This document shows positions 1 to 12,253 of a DNA stretch of 64,000 nucleotides, one piece after another (the first letter of the stretch is position 1; each line of letters starts with the position of its first letter). Under the pieces are notes generated by a model. The model made no database searches. It was not told the origin of the DNA and saw nothing but the letters and a program-made list of their open reading frames with translations. Origin of the DNA: an uncultured Prevotellaceae bacterium (GTDB taxonomy: Bacteria > Bacteroidota > Bacteroidia > Bacteroidales > Bacteroidaceae); the NCBI GenBank assembly GCA_902779455.1, contig CACZBS010000016.1:1-64000 (forward strand). Reading direction: 5' to 3'. The position numbers were made by a program, and so were the translations under genes.

Positions 1-20
1 GGATCAAACTCTTCATTGTA
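1..20 (-). rRNA. rrs: 16S rRNA, extreme 5' end only (gene runs off the left edge)
   Basis: Read on the minus strand, the first twenty bases end in GAAGAGTTTGATCC, the conserved beginning of bacterial 16S rRNA used as the 27F primer site. Only about the first twenty nucleotides of the gene lie inside the window. The exact mature 5' end is estimated by analogy with E. coli 16S. A long non-coding leader and a strong promoter lie directly upstream (to the right), which supports the call. Confidence 0.85.
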
Positions 21-246
21 TATATGAATTTTTCTTTTGTCTGTACTCAGAACGACTCTCCGTAATATCAAGTCTCAATAAACGAAGTACCTCTCAATTT
101 CAAAAATCGACGGTTCGTTACTTTTACCCAAGTGACCGGCCCAGGAGGGTCAACCACTCGCTTCTTGTACTACTTCTTCTGTCTATGTAAGTCTATCAAA
201 GATCTCTTTCTTCGGTGCAATCGCCGTTTTGAAGCGAAAGCGGGTG
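21..246 (-). other. rRNA operon leader (transcribed 5' spacer of 16S)
   Basis: This stretch of about 225 bases between the rRNA promoter and the 16S start holds no plausible gene. Its position makes it the transcribed leader removed during rRNA processing. No clear boxA antitermination motif was recognised by eye. The role is inferred from position only. Confidence 0.6.
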
Positions 247-278
247 CAAAGGTACAGACTTTTTTTCTCTCCTGCAAA
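247..278 (-). promoter_or_regulatory. rRNA operon promoter (TTTG-N20-TACCTTTG)
   Basis: On the minus strand a TTTG element (275-278) is followed after 20 bases by TACCTTTG (247-254). This is an excellent match to the Bacteroidota housekeeping promoter pattern (-33 TTTG, -7 TAnnTTTG). It lies about 230 bases upstream of the 16S start, as expected for an rRNA operon, and is surrounded by AT-rich sequence that could serve as an UP-like region. Confidence 0.8.
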
Positions 279-400
279 TTATTTGAGACTTATTTTTAGG
301 AAAAGGCGATATTTTTCCGATAAGTTTACAAAATAGCCGTATTACATTCAAAATTCGGCAACATTTCGCTATAGAGACCAACAAAACATGCTCAGTATAT

Positions 401-431
401 TTCGCCAAATCAAAAAAAAGATGTACCTTTG
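401..431 (+). promoter_or_regulatory. promoter of the mechanosensitive channel gene
   Basis: TACCTTTG at 424-431 is a good -7 element. A weak -33 element (TTCG, 401-404) lies 19 bases upstream. Transcription would begin near 435, about 35 bases before the ATG at 471. This rules out the in-frame TTG at 429, which lies inside the promoter, as a translation start. Confidence 0.65.
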
Positions 432-470
432 CAGCGGTATTGCATCATATATATTATATTAAGGAATAAA

Positions 471-2810
471 ATGAGAAAATCCATAACGATTCTATTCGCA
501 TTGCTGTCATTCACAGAAAGCTTTGCCGTCTTGAAAGAAAAAGATTTGGAGCAGACTTTACGTGTGCTTCGATCAGAGTTGACCGAATATCACCAAGAAT
601 TGACCAGTCAAGCCGATGAGCGGAAAGAACAGACGCGGAGTATTATCATTCAGCTTCATGAGACGATGAAGCGAAGTAATCAGAATTCGCTAATGCTCTA
701 TTCTCAACGTCCTAACTATGTATTTGACCTGACCTATGCATGTCATGAGGCAACGGAGCAATATGCAGACTTTCAACGTCAACAGTTACCCTTTGCATCT
801 TTTCTCGTAGACACAGACGATGAGATTGCCAAATACGACAGTCTGGTGAACAGTCTAAAGGCTATGCGTCCCACCATGCTGAGTTTTCAAGCTCAGACGG
901 ATCGAACGGTCTGCCTCACGTTATCGACGAATATCAAGAATACGCTTGAAGAGAATCGCGCTCAGGTAGCCGAATACATCAATTTATATGAGATGACCGA
1001 GCAGCGTCTGAAAAATCTGAACGATTATGCCAACAAGCGTTATACGGATATTCAGACAAATATATTCATGAATGGCGGAGAGAGTTATTTTTCCATTCTC
1101 CGGCATTTCCACAAGAAATTGATTGAGACCAATGCAACTGTCAACGAGAAGTACAAGCCCAGTCATCAGAAATCAGACTGGGACAGCACTGTCATCTTAC
1201 GATTATTTTTGATGATTGGCTTCTATATTATTGTGGCGGTCTTAATCAACCAGTTGGTATTCCGTCTTATGCCGAAACGGATGCATACAGATGAATTCAT
1301 GAAGAAGCGCGCTTGCATCATTATGGCAACGACGACCATCACATTCGCAGCCATCATGGGTTTGCTACTCGCCACCCTGAAGCAGAATTTCTATATCATG
1401 GCCAGCAGCCTGCTTATAGAATATGCTTGGCTGTTGAGCGTGATCCTTATCTCATTGCTCTTACGTGTGAGTGGTGACCAGATCAAGAGCGCCTTCCATA
1501 TCTATTCGCCCTTGATTGTCATGGGATTTCTCGTTATTGTCTTCCGTATCATACTTATCCCGAATGAATTAGTGAATATGGCGTTCCCGCCTATCCTACT
1601 GGCATGCACCTTTTGGCAGTGGGACGTCATCCGTCGGCATAACCAGAACATTCCCAAGTCCGACATTACTTATACCTATATTTCACTGATCATCTTTATC
1701 CTTTCACTGACCTGTTCATGGCTGGGTTACACTCTGCTGGCCGTACAGATTCTCATTTGGTGGATCATGCAGTTGACATGTATACTGACCATCACATGTC
1801 TAAGCCAATACCTGAAGCTGTATGGCGAACGGAACGGATACGACAAAAAGCCTATCACGAAGAGTTGGTTCTACATGCTTATTTATAAAGTGATACTACC
1901 CGTCCTCGGTGTATGCTCTGTGATGGTATCCGTATATTGGGCTGCTCGTATATTCAATCTGAGCGATCTCTGCTGGCAGGTATTCAACAAGAACTACATA
2001 GATCTGAAAAACCTGAAAGTCAGCATCATCAAACTATCGATGGTTATCAACCTATGGTTCATGTTCTCCTATGTCTCGAGAACCATTCTCTCGCTGTTGC
2101 GGCTTCACTTTAATCAACAAGACCCGTCAACGGCAGCCAGCCGCGAGGTAATGGGTCGTAATGTCATTCAAGTGCTTGTCTGGGGTATTTGGCTGTTAGT
2201 CTCGCTCTCCCTGCTTCACATCAGCGTCACCTGGCTGCTGGCCATCTCCGGCGGCCTGTCAACAGGTATAGGTTTTGCATCGAAGGATATCATCGAGAAC
2301 ATCTACTATGGTGCATCTCTGATGGCAGGTCGCATCAAGGTAGGAGACTGGATTGAGGTAGATGGGACAATGGGCAAGGTGACCTCCATCAGCTATACCT
2401 CGACGATGATCGAGTCACTCTATGGTGAGGTCATCGCTTTCCAAAACAGCCAGTTGTTTGCCAAGAACTATAAGAATCTGACGAAGAATCATGGCTATGT
2501 TCTTGCAGCCATCCCATTCGGCGTTGCCTATGGTTCCAACCTGAAACAAGTGAGTCAATTAGTTGAGGATGCCGTCAACAATATGCACCACAAGTGGATG
2601 GATCCCAAGAAAAAGGTGAAGTCGGTAGTCGGCAACATGGGCGACTCGAGCATCGACTTCAAGTTGTTTGTTTGGTCAGATGCCGTCAAGAAGGCCTATG
2701 TCATCAGCGACGTGCTCAAGTGCATCTATGACACACTTAATGCAAATGGCATAGAAATACCGTTTCCACAGCGCGACATCACGATTCGCAATGCCTCGGA
2801 ACTGCGTTAA
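471..2810 (+). CDS. MscS-family mechanosensitive ion channel (large, multi-TM)
   Basis: The 779-residue product starts with a signal-like hydrophobic segment, has a long helical periplasmic region (about residues 20-235), then many membrane helices (about 240-600) and a C-terminal MscS domain. The pore helix and beta domain are recognisable from about residue 595 (TGIGFASKDIIENIYYG, then RIKVGDWIEVDG). Such large MscS proteins (MscK/MscM-like) open on membrane tension to release solutes during hypo-osmotic shock. The ATG at 471 was chosen because the upstream TTG at 429 overlaps the promoter. Its stop codon shares the palindromic TTAA with the stop of the convergent TPR gene. The family is secure. 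Which ions or solutes pass is unknown. Confidence 0.88.
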   Translation: MRKSITILFALLSFTESFAVLKEKDLEQTLRVLRSELTEYHQELTSQADERKEQTRSIIIQLHETMKRSNQNSLMLYSQRPNYVFDLTYACHEATEQYADFQRQQLPFASFLVDTDDEIAKYDSLVNSLKAMRPTMLSFQAQTDRTVCLTLSTNIKNTLEENRAQVAEYINLYEMTEQRLKNLNDYANKRYTDIQTNIFMNGGESYFSILRHFHKKLIETNATVNEKYKPSHQKSDWDSTVILRLFLMIGFYIIVAVLINQLVFRLMPKRMHTDEFMKKRACIIMATTTITFAAIMGLLLATLKQNFYIMASSLLIEYAWLLSVILISLLLRVSGDQIKSAFHIYSPLIVMGFLVIVFRIILIPNELVNMAFPPILLACTFWQWDVIRRHNQNIPKSDITYTYISLIIFILSLTCSWLGYTLLAVQILIWWIMQLTCILTITCLSQYLKLYGERNGYDKKPITKSWFYMLIYKVILPVLGVCSVMVSVYWAARIFNLSDLCWQVFNKNYIDLKNLKVSIIKLSMVINLWFMFSYVSRTILSLLRLHFNQQDPSTAASREVMGRNVIQVLVWGIWLLVSLSLLHISVTWLLAISGGLSTGIGFASKDIIENIYYGASLMAGRIKVGDWIEVDGTMGKVTSISYTSTMIESLYGEVIAFQNSQLFAKNYKNLTKNHGYVLAAIPFGVAYGSNLKQVSQLVEDAVNNMHHKWMDPKKKVKSVVGNMGDSSIDFKLFVWSDAVKKAYVISDVLKCIYDTLNANGIEIPFPQRDITIRNASELR

Positions 2811-3484
2811 CGGCAACGATTCATCCATTCACGAAAAGCGCCACGCGGCAATCCACGCCGTATGGCGCTTTCTATTTCTTTCCGAGCTTCCTTCTTACGC
2901 TTGAGCTGAAGGAGCACATCGACCTTAGAGACGACAAATTCAGCATTATCAGGAGCGAGTCGTATAGCCTCACTCCAATCATAAAGGGCCAAATCCATTT
3001 TATGCTGTTCACTCTCAAATCCAGCACGTGCGGCATAAGCCATTGCCGAGTCAGGGAACATCTGCACCAATTGGTTCAAATCGTCAATAGCTTCGCTTGT
3101 ACGTCCTAACTGCCGCTTCACCATGGCAAGTCCTAACTGAGCCTCGAAGTGTCGTGGCACGATGGCCAAGAAGGCCTCATAGTCATAACGAGCAAGGTCG
3201 TAATGCCGTTCGTGGCTATAGACATAGGCTCTAAAATATAGAGCAGACAGATTATCAGGATCAATATCCAGTACTCGCCCATATTCTTCAGCAGCATAAT
3301 CCCATTGATTCAGCTCAATATTGACAGCCGCCTTTCGCAAACGGAGATCTACCGATTTAGGAGCCAAGCGTATCTGTTCGTTCAGCTGATTCAACGAGTC
3401 GCGCCATTGCTGAGCGTTTGTCTGAGCACTGACAGCCGTCATCATGGTTAGACAACATGCACCTATCAATAATCTCTTCACCAT
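2807..3484 (-). CDS. secreted tetratricopeptide-repeat protein
   Basis: The 225-residue protein has an N-terminal signal peptide (about residues 1-20, ending ...TAVSA-Q) and then about five consecutive TPR units. Their repeated pattern includes AAEEYGRVLDIDPDNLSALY, AIDDLNQLVQMFPDS and ALYDWSEAIRLAPDN. TPRs form superhelical protein-binding scaffolds, so a periplasmic or outer-membrane adaptor role is likely, but the partner is unknown. It lies 16 bases downstream of glmS on the same strand and is probably cotranscribed. Its 3' end overlaps that of the convergent channel gene by four bases, leaving no room for a separate terminator. Confidence 0.85.
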   Translation of the reverse strand: MVKRLLIGACCLTMMTAVSAQTNAQQWRDSLNQLNEQIRLAPKSVDLRLRKAAVNIELNQWDYAAEEYGRVLDIDPDNLSALYFRAYVYSHERHYDLARYDYEAFLAIVPRHFEAQLGLAMVKRQLGRTSEAIDDLNQLVQMFPDSAMAYAARAGFESEQHKMDLALYDWSEAIRLAPDNAEFVVSKVDVLLQLKRKKEARKEIESAIRRGLPRGAFREWMNRCR

Positions 3485-3500
3485 CGACGCGCAAGATATA

Positions 3501-5345
3501 CTATTCGACTGTCACCGATTTAGCCAGATTACGCGGCTGATCGACATCCTTACCCTTGCAGACAGCCACATGATATGCCAAGAGCTGCAGTGGTATGGTT
3601 GCCACAAGCGGCTCCAGACATTCCATGACCTCTGGCAATTCAATGACCTCATCAGCAATCTTCGAGATTGTACGGTCGCCACGGGTGACAAGAGCGATGA
3701 CCCTGCCCTTTCGGGCCTTTATCTCCTGAATATTCGACAGGACCTTCTCGTACATGGCATTATGCGTAGCAATGACGACAACGGGCATATCGCTGTCAAT
3801 AAGCGCAATAGGTCCATGCTTCATTTCGGCAGCCGGGTAGCCCTCCGCATGAATATAGGATATCTCCTTCAGCTTCAGTGCTCCTTCAAGAGCAACCGGA
3901 TAGCTGAACCCTCTGCCGAGATAAAGGAAATTATGGGCATAGGTGAAAGTGCGCGCCAAGTCGGCCACCCTGTCATTCACTTTGAGGACCTCCTCAATCT
4001 TAGCGGGGATTTCGCTCAATCCTTTCACCACACGAAGATACTCATCGCGTGGCAGAGTACCCTTTGCATCAGCCATGGCCAAAGCAAACATGGTGAGCAC
4101 AGTGACCTGACCAGTAAATGCCTTTGTAGAAGCCACTCCGATCTCAGGTCCTACATGAATGTAAGTGCCTGTGTCCGTGGCACGCGGTATAGACGAACCG
4201 ATGGCATTGCATACGCCATAGATAAAGGCCCCTTTCTCCTTTGCCAGCTGCACAGCCGCCAACGTATCAGCTGTTTCGCCACTTTGGGAAATAGCGATGA
4301 CGACATCGTCCTCGCCCACCACCGGATTGCGATAGCGGAACTCAGAAGCATACTCCACCTCGACAGGTATGCGGCAAAGCGTCTCTATCACCTGTTTGCC
4401 GATGAGTCCAGCATGCCATGAGGTTCCACAGGCCACGATGACGATGCGCTTGGCAGCCAGGAGCTGCCGGCGATAGTCTATGAGTGCTGAAAGAGTCACA
4501 TGATCAGCCTCGACATTTATTCTTCCACGCATACAGTTGGTCAGGCAATCCGGCTGTTCGAAGATTTCCTTCAACATAAAATGGGGATATCCGCCTTTCT
4601 CAATCTGCCCAAGATTGATGTCGACCTTCTTGACGACAAGTTCCTGTGCCTCGCCAAGAATGCTCACCACGCGAAGTTCTTCGCCAAGTCGAAGCACGGC
4701 AATGTTCCCGTCCTCGAGATAGACCACACGATCCGTGTACTCAACAATCGGGCTGGCGTCAGATCCCAGGAAGAACTCGCCATCGCCAATACCTACGACA
4801 AGCGGGCTCTGCTTTCGAGCTGCAATAATCTGATTCGGATCGCGCTTGTCGATGATGGCAATGGCGTAGGCCCCAAACACCTGATGGAGGGCCACCTGTA
4901 CAGCGGTAAGAAGATCGAGGTTCTTCTTCACCATGATATATTCCACAAGTTGTACAAGGACCTCGGTATCAGTGTCGCTGACGAAGTTGACTCCCTTAGC
5001 CTGCAGGTTCTTCTTGATGTCGGCATAGTTTTCAATGATACCATTATGGATGATAGCCAGATTCTTAGACTCAGAGTAGTGAGGATGCGCATTGCGGCTC
5101 GAGGGTTCGCCGTGAGTGGCCCACCGGGTATGAGCGATGCCAACCTTGCCAGACGTATCCTTTTCGGAGCAGAACTCGACGAGGTTATCCACTTTACCCT
5201 TTGTCTTGTAGACATTCAACTGTTGTTCTTCGTTGAGCAACGCCACGCCTGCACTATCATAACCACGATATTCCAGACGGCGCAGGCCCTTTATGAGAAT
5301 AGGAAAAGCTTCACGTTTTCCAAGATATCCAACAATTCCGCACAT
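3501..5345 (-). CDS. glmS: glutamine--fructose-6-phosphate aminotransferase (isomerizing)
   Basis: The 614-residue enzyme converts fructose-6-phosphate and glutamine to glucosamine-6-phosphate, the first step to UDP-GlcNAc for peptidoglycan and LPS. The start is fixed by MCGIVGYLG: the cysteine after Met is the class II glutaminase nucleophile. TRWATHG and SDTDTE mark the glutaminase domain (about 1-230). Two SIS sugar-isomerase domains follow, with CGTSWHAG, ISQSGETADT, GVASTKAFT and the C-terminal DQPRNLAKSVTVE. Length and motifs are fully canonical. A terminator at 5379-5410 separates it from the upstream export gene, so it should have its own promoter, although no clear TAnnTTTG was found in the short gap. 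No glmS ribozyme is visible. Confidence 0.98.
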   Translation of the reverse strand: MCGIVGYLGKREAFPILIKGLRRLEYRGYDSAGVALLNEEQQLNVYKTKGKVDNLVEFCSEKDTSGKVGIAHTRWATHGEPSSRNAHPHYSESKNLAIIHNGIIENYADIKKNLQAKGVNFVSDTDTEVLVQLVEYIMVKKNLDLLTAVQVALHQVFGAYAIAIIDKRDPNQIIAARKQSPLVVGIGDGEFFLGSDASPIVEYTDRVVYLEDGNIAVLRLGEELRVVSILGEAQELVVKKVDINLGQIEKGGYPHFMLKEIFEQPDCLTNCMRGRINVEADHVTLSALIDYRRQLLAAKRIVIVACGTSWHAGLIGKQVIETLCRIPVEVEYASEFRYRNPVVGEDDVVIAISQSGETADTLAAVQLAKEKGAFIYGVCNAIGSSIPRATDTGTYIHVGPEIGVASTKAFTGQVTVLTMFALAMADAKGTLPRDEYLRVVKGLSEIPAKIEEVLKVNDRVADLARTFTYAHNFLYLGRGFSYPVALEGALKLKEISYIHAEGYPAAEMKHGPIALIDSDMPVVVIATHNAMYEKVLSNIQEIKARKGRVIALVTRGDRTISKIADEVIELPEVMECLEPLVATIPLQLLAYHVAVCKGKDVDQPRNLAKSVTVE

Positions 5346-5378
5346 ATGAGTTTGTTTTTGTATTTGAGTCTTAAAAAG

Positions 5379-5410
5379 AGAGATTGGAGCCTGCAGAAGC
5401 TCCAATCTCT
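5379..5410 (-). terminator. rho-independent terminator of the polysaccharide-export gene
   Basis: A perfect 12-bp stem (5379-5390 with 5399-5410) encloses an 8-base loop and, on the minus strand, is followed by CTTTTT. It lies just past the stop codon of the export lipoprotein gene, upstream of glmS. Confidence 0.85.
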
Positions 5411-5423
5411 TTATGGTTAGGTC

Positions 5424-6221
5424 TTACTTTAGAATATTGTAGAGCAGAGACGTCAGCGAGATGAGGATTGAGGTGGCCGAGAACCAAAGTGTTGTCATGC
5501 TACCCACGCTGGAGTTTTGAGCCTTCACCTTGTTAGGCGTGACGTAGATCAGGTCGTTCTGCTGCAAATAGTAGTATGGCTGGTTGATCAGATTGGCATC
5601 GGTAAGGTCAATCTCGTAGATGGTTTTCTTGCCTGTCGAGTCTTCACGGATAAGCTTCACATTCTTTCGCTGGCCATAGATGGTGAGGTCGCCAGCCTGT
5701 GCAAGGGCCTCAAGAATGGTGATCTTCTCACGGCTGACCGTGAATGTGCCAGGACGGGCCACTTCGCCCATGACCGACACCTGATAGCCCGGCATGCGCA
5801 CAGTGACGATCGGATTCTCCGAAGCAGCCATATAGGGCTTGATCTTTGCCTGGATCATCTGTTCTGCCTCGCTCTTTGTCAGGCCACCCACATGGAGCTG
5901 ACCAATGATGGGGAAGCTGATGTTGCCCTCGTTGTCAACCAGATAAGTCTGAAGCATTGCCTGCGAATAGGTAGAACGTGAATTGACAGTATAAGGTGTC
6001 GGCACCGTCATATTGAAGGGGACGGCAGCTTTGTCATCACTGGTGCTGACCGTGATGGTAAGCTGATCCTTCGGCATGATACGTGCATCATATAAATACT
6101 GCGACTTTGACAGGTCTACCTGAGCGGCATTCTGGAAATAGGGGACATCCTTCTGGCTACCACAGCTGGCGAGCACCACGACGGCCGTAAGTGCAAAGAG
6201 AATCTTCTTAATATTCGTCAT
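5424..6221 (-). CDS. polysaccharide export outer-membrane lipoprotein (Wza/BexD-type)
   Basis: The 265-residue protein starts MTNIKK with a lipoprotein signal peptide ending LAS-C (Cys about 20). It then has a Poly_export domain (about 45-140) and an SLBB domain (about 145-235) containing the typical VSVMGEVARPGTF segment. A C-terminal hydrophobic helix (about 240-262) would be the membrane-spanning part. Proteins of this family form the outer-membrane channel for capsule or exopolysaccharide. An in-frame ATG ten codons upstream (6251) was rejected because it lies inside the likely promoter. No Wzc kinase or glycosyltransferase genes are adjacent, so it is an isolated copy and its polysaccharide cannot be inferred. 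Confidence 0.9.
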   Translation of the reverse strand: MTNIKKILFALTAVVVLASCGSQKDVPYFQNAAQVDLSKSQYLYDARIMPKDQLTITVSTSDDKAAVPFNMTVPTPYTVNSRSTYSQAMLQTYLVDNEGNISFPIIGQLHVGGLTKSEAEQMIQAKIKPYMAASENPIVTVRMPGYQVSVMGEVARPGTFTVSREKITILEALAQAGDLTIYGQRKNVKLIREDSTGKKTIYEIDLTDANLINQPYYYLQQNDLIYVTPNKVKAQNSSVGSMTTLWFSATSILISLTSLLYNILK

Positions 6222-6248
6222 TTTTCTATTATTACTTAGTTTTGGGTG

Positions 6249-6256
6249 CAAAGTTA
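6249..6256 (-). promoter_or_regulatory. -7 element of the polysaccharide-export gene
   Basis: TAACTTTG on the minus strand, about 28 bases before the ATG at 6221. No convincing -33 element is seen at the expected distance. Confidence 0.55.
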
Positions 6257-6290
6257 CATCTTTTTTAGTGAGTTGAGAGAGTTTTTCAAG

Positions 6291-10333
<4,043 letters not shown>

Positions 10334-10341
10334 TTAAGTGG

Positions 10342-10373
10342 CAAAGATAAAAAGAAATTGTGAGAAATGCAAA
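10342..10373 (-). promoter_or_regulatory. promoter of the GH2 - esterase operon
   Basis: On the minus strand TTTG (10370-10373) precedes TATCTTTG (10342-10349) with a 20-base spacer, a full Bacteroidota promoter about 30 bases before the GH2 ATG. Confidence 0.75.
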
Positions 10374-10392
10374 CGTTTTAAGAAAAATTTCA

Positions 10393-10400
10393 TACCTTTG
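10393..10400 (+). promoter_or_regulatory. -7 element of the DUF6057 gene
   Basis: TACCTTTG, 20 bases before the ATG at 10421. No standard -33 element is visible. It is divergent from the GH2 promoter, with only 20 bases between the two elements. Confidence 0.6.
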
Positions 10401-10420
10401 CACGGATTAAACAACAAATC

Positions 10421-12250
10421 ATGATGAAAGCAACGAGATGGCTGGCCCCTGTCCTGGTGGTTCTGGCAATCATGGCGGCGGGTTTCGGCCTGGTGCATTT
10501 TGAGAGCGAATATCTTTGGAAGGCGCAGGAACTGAACCTCTTCCTGCCCACAGCGCTGTTTCTCAAGCAGCAGATGGTCGCGTCGGGCTGGCTGCTGACG
10601 TGGCTGGGCACGTGGCTGACAGAGTTTTTCTATCATCCCGTCGTGGGCGTGGCATGGCTCTGCGGCCTGTGGCTTGTGCTGGCCGCGCTCATGGTGAAGG
10701 CCTTCAGGATTCCCCTCCGATGGGCCACGCTGACGCTCATTCCGCTGGCGATGGTCCTGCTGAGCGACGTCACGCTGGGCTACTGGGTCTACTACATGAA
10801 GCTGCGAGGCTACTTTTTTGCCTTCACCCTGGGGCTCATCGTCGCGACAGGTGCCCTATGGCTATATCGACTGTTGCCCGCCCGCTGGTGGCTGAGTTCG
10901 CTGTTTGTCGTCGTCAGCACGGCCGTGCTCTATCCTCTCGTCGGATTCTATGGCCTGCTGGCCACGCTGCTCATGGCCATCGTCACATGGCGCGAGGGCG
11001 GACTATCAACACTGAAGCGGCTGATAATCAACCTTATATCCCTGCTCTGTATCATCATTGTGCCACTCGTGTGCTATCGTTATGTGTTCCATCAGACCAA
11101 CATCGTCAACATCTATCTGACGGGCCTGCCGCTGTTCCGCATCGTCGATCAATATCCGGCCTACTATGTGCCTTACGGCGTAGCGGTCCTTTGGCTCATT
11201 GGAAGCGCCGCTTTGACAGGGACAAAGGAGCGCTTTGAGCACGTCAAAGCAGCGCTTTATTTTCTGGCTCAGGCAGCCCTGCTGGCAGGCATCGGCTACG
11301 CCGTTGTCCACTTCTGGTATCGCGACGACAACTTCCACCGCGAACTGCGCATGCAGCAGTGTCTGGAGCAGGAGGACTGGGAGGGCATTCTCGCTGAGGC
11401 GCGCACCCTGAGCGACGAGCCTACGCGCGCCATTGTGATGATGAAGAACCTGGCGCTCTTCCGCCTGGGTCGCCAGGGCGACGAGATGTATCACTACCGC
11501 ACGGGGGCCAAGGCCAGCGCCACCACTATCCCACTCCACATGACGCAGATCGTCGGACGTTCCATTTATTATAATTATGGTCAGGTGAACTTCTGCTATC
11601 GATGGTGTCTGGAGGATGGCGTGGAGTTCGGATGGAGGACAGAATACCTGAAATACCTGACGCGATGTGCCCTCGTCAACGGCGAATATGCCGTCGCCCG
11701 CAAGTATTTGGGCCTGCTCAAGAAGACACGCTACCACCGCCAGTGGGCCGCTGATCAGGAGCGATTCCTGGGCGACGAAAAAGCTTTGCGCGAGGACAAG
11801 TCCTACGGGCCCGTCTTCCACATGCTCATCCCTGAAGACCAGCTGCAGAGCGACAACGCCCTCGTGGAGCACTTCCTGATGAACAAGCTGGCCTTCGTCC
11901 GGACTGACGACCCTCTGCTGCAGGAGGCAGCCCTGCTGGCGGCTATCTGGACGAAGGACATCCAGAACTTCTGGCCGCAGTTCTTCCAGTATGCCAGCCT
12001 CCACCCCACGGCCCACATACCTAAGCATTACCAGGAGGCAGCCTATCTCTATGGCAACCTGGAGCACGGGGTCGACATCAGCCACATGCCGTTCGACAAG
12101 GACGTCGTCGACAATTTCCAGCAGTTCATGCAGCTCGCCCAGCAGTGTGCAGGCATGAGCGAGGAGCAGATGCGTCCCGTCTTCTACCCCCGCTTCGGCA
12201 AGACGTTCTATTATGAATACTTCCTCGTACGCAACCAGAAACTCTACTAA
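10421..12250 (+). CDS. DUF6057-type multi-spanning membrane protein
   Basis: The 609-residue protein has about nine hydrophobic segments in its first 300 residues (including WLAPVLVVLAIMAAGFGLV, then helices to about residue 295). A soluble, helical, TPR-like half follows (about 310-605), rich in short Ala/Tyr-containing repeats. It resembles the DUF6057 family of Bacteroidota, whose function is unknown. The arrangement suggests a membrane-anchored periplasmic scaffold. The next gene begins only three bases after its stop and encodes a beta-propeller lipoprotein with a CxxCH motif, so the two products probably act together. The gene begins with two consecutive Met codons. The first is used here. 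Family assignment is from memory of the pattern. Confidence 0.7.
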   Translation: MMKATRWLAPVLVVLAIMAAGFGLVHFESEYLWKAQELNLFLPTALFLKQQMVASGWLLTWLGTWLTEFFYHPVVGVAWLCGLWLVLAALMVKAFRIPLRWATLTLIPLAMVLLSDVTLGYWVYYMKLRGYFFAFTLGLIVATGALWLYRLLPARWWLSSLFVVVSTAVLYPLVGFYGLLATLLMAIVTWREGGLSTLKRLIINLISLLCIIIVPLVCYRYVFHQTNIVNIYLTGLPLFRIVDQYPAYYVPYGVAVLWLIGSAALTGTKERFEHVKAALYFLAQAALLAGIGYAVVHFWYRDDNFHRELRMQQCLEQEDWEGILAEARTLSDEPTRAIVMMKNLALFRLGRQGDEMYHYRTGAKASATTIPLHMTQIVGRSIYYNYGQVNFCYRWCLEDGVEFGWRTEYLKYLTRCALVNGEYAVARKYLGLLKKTRYHRQWAADQERFLGDEKALREDKSYGPVFHMLIPEDQLQSDNALVEHFLMNKLAFVRTDDPLLQEAALLAAIWTKDIQNFWPQFFQYASLHPTAHIPKHYQEAAYLYGNLEHGVDISHMPFDKDVVDNFQQFMQLAQQCAGMSEEQMRPVFYPRFGKTFYYEYFLVRNQKLY

Positions 12251-12253
12251 AAG

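Noticed and set aside
196-408. A 70-codon minus-strand ORF upstream of the 16S gene
   Set aside because: It spans the rRNA promoter and leader and has no family resemblance.
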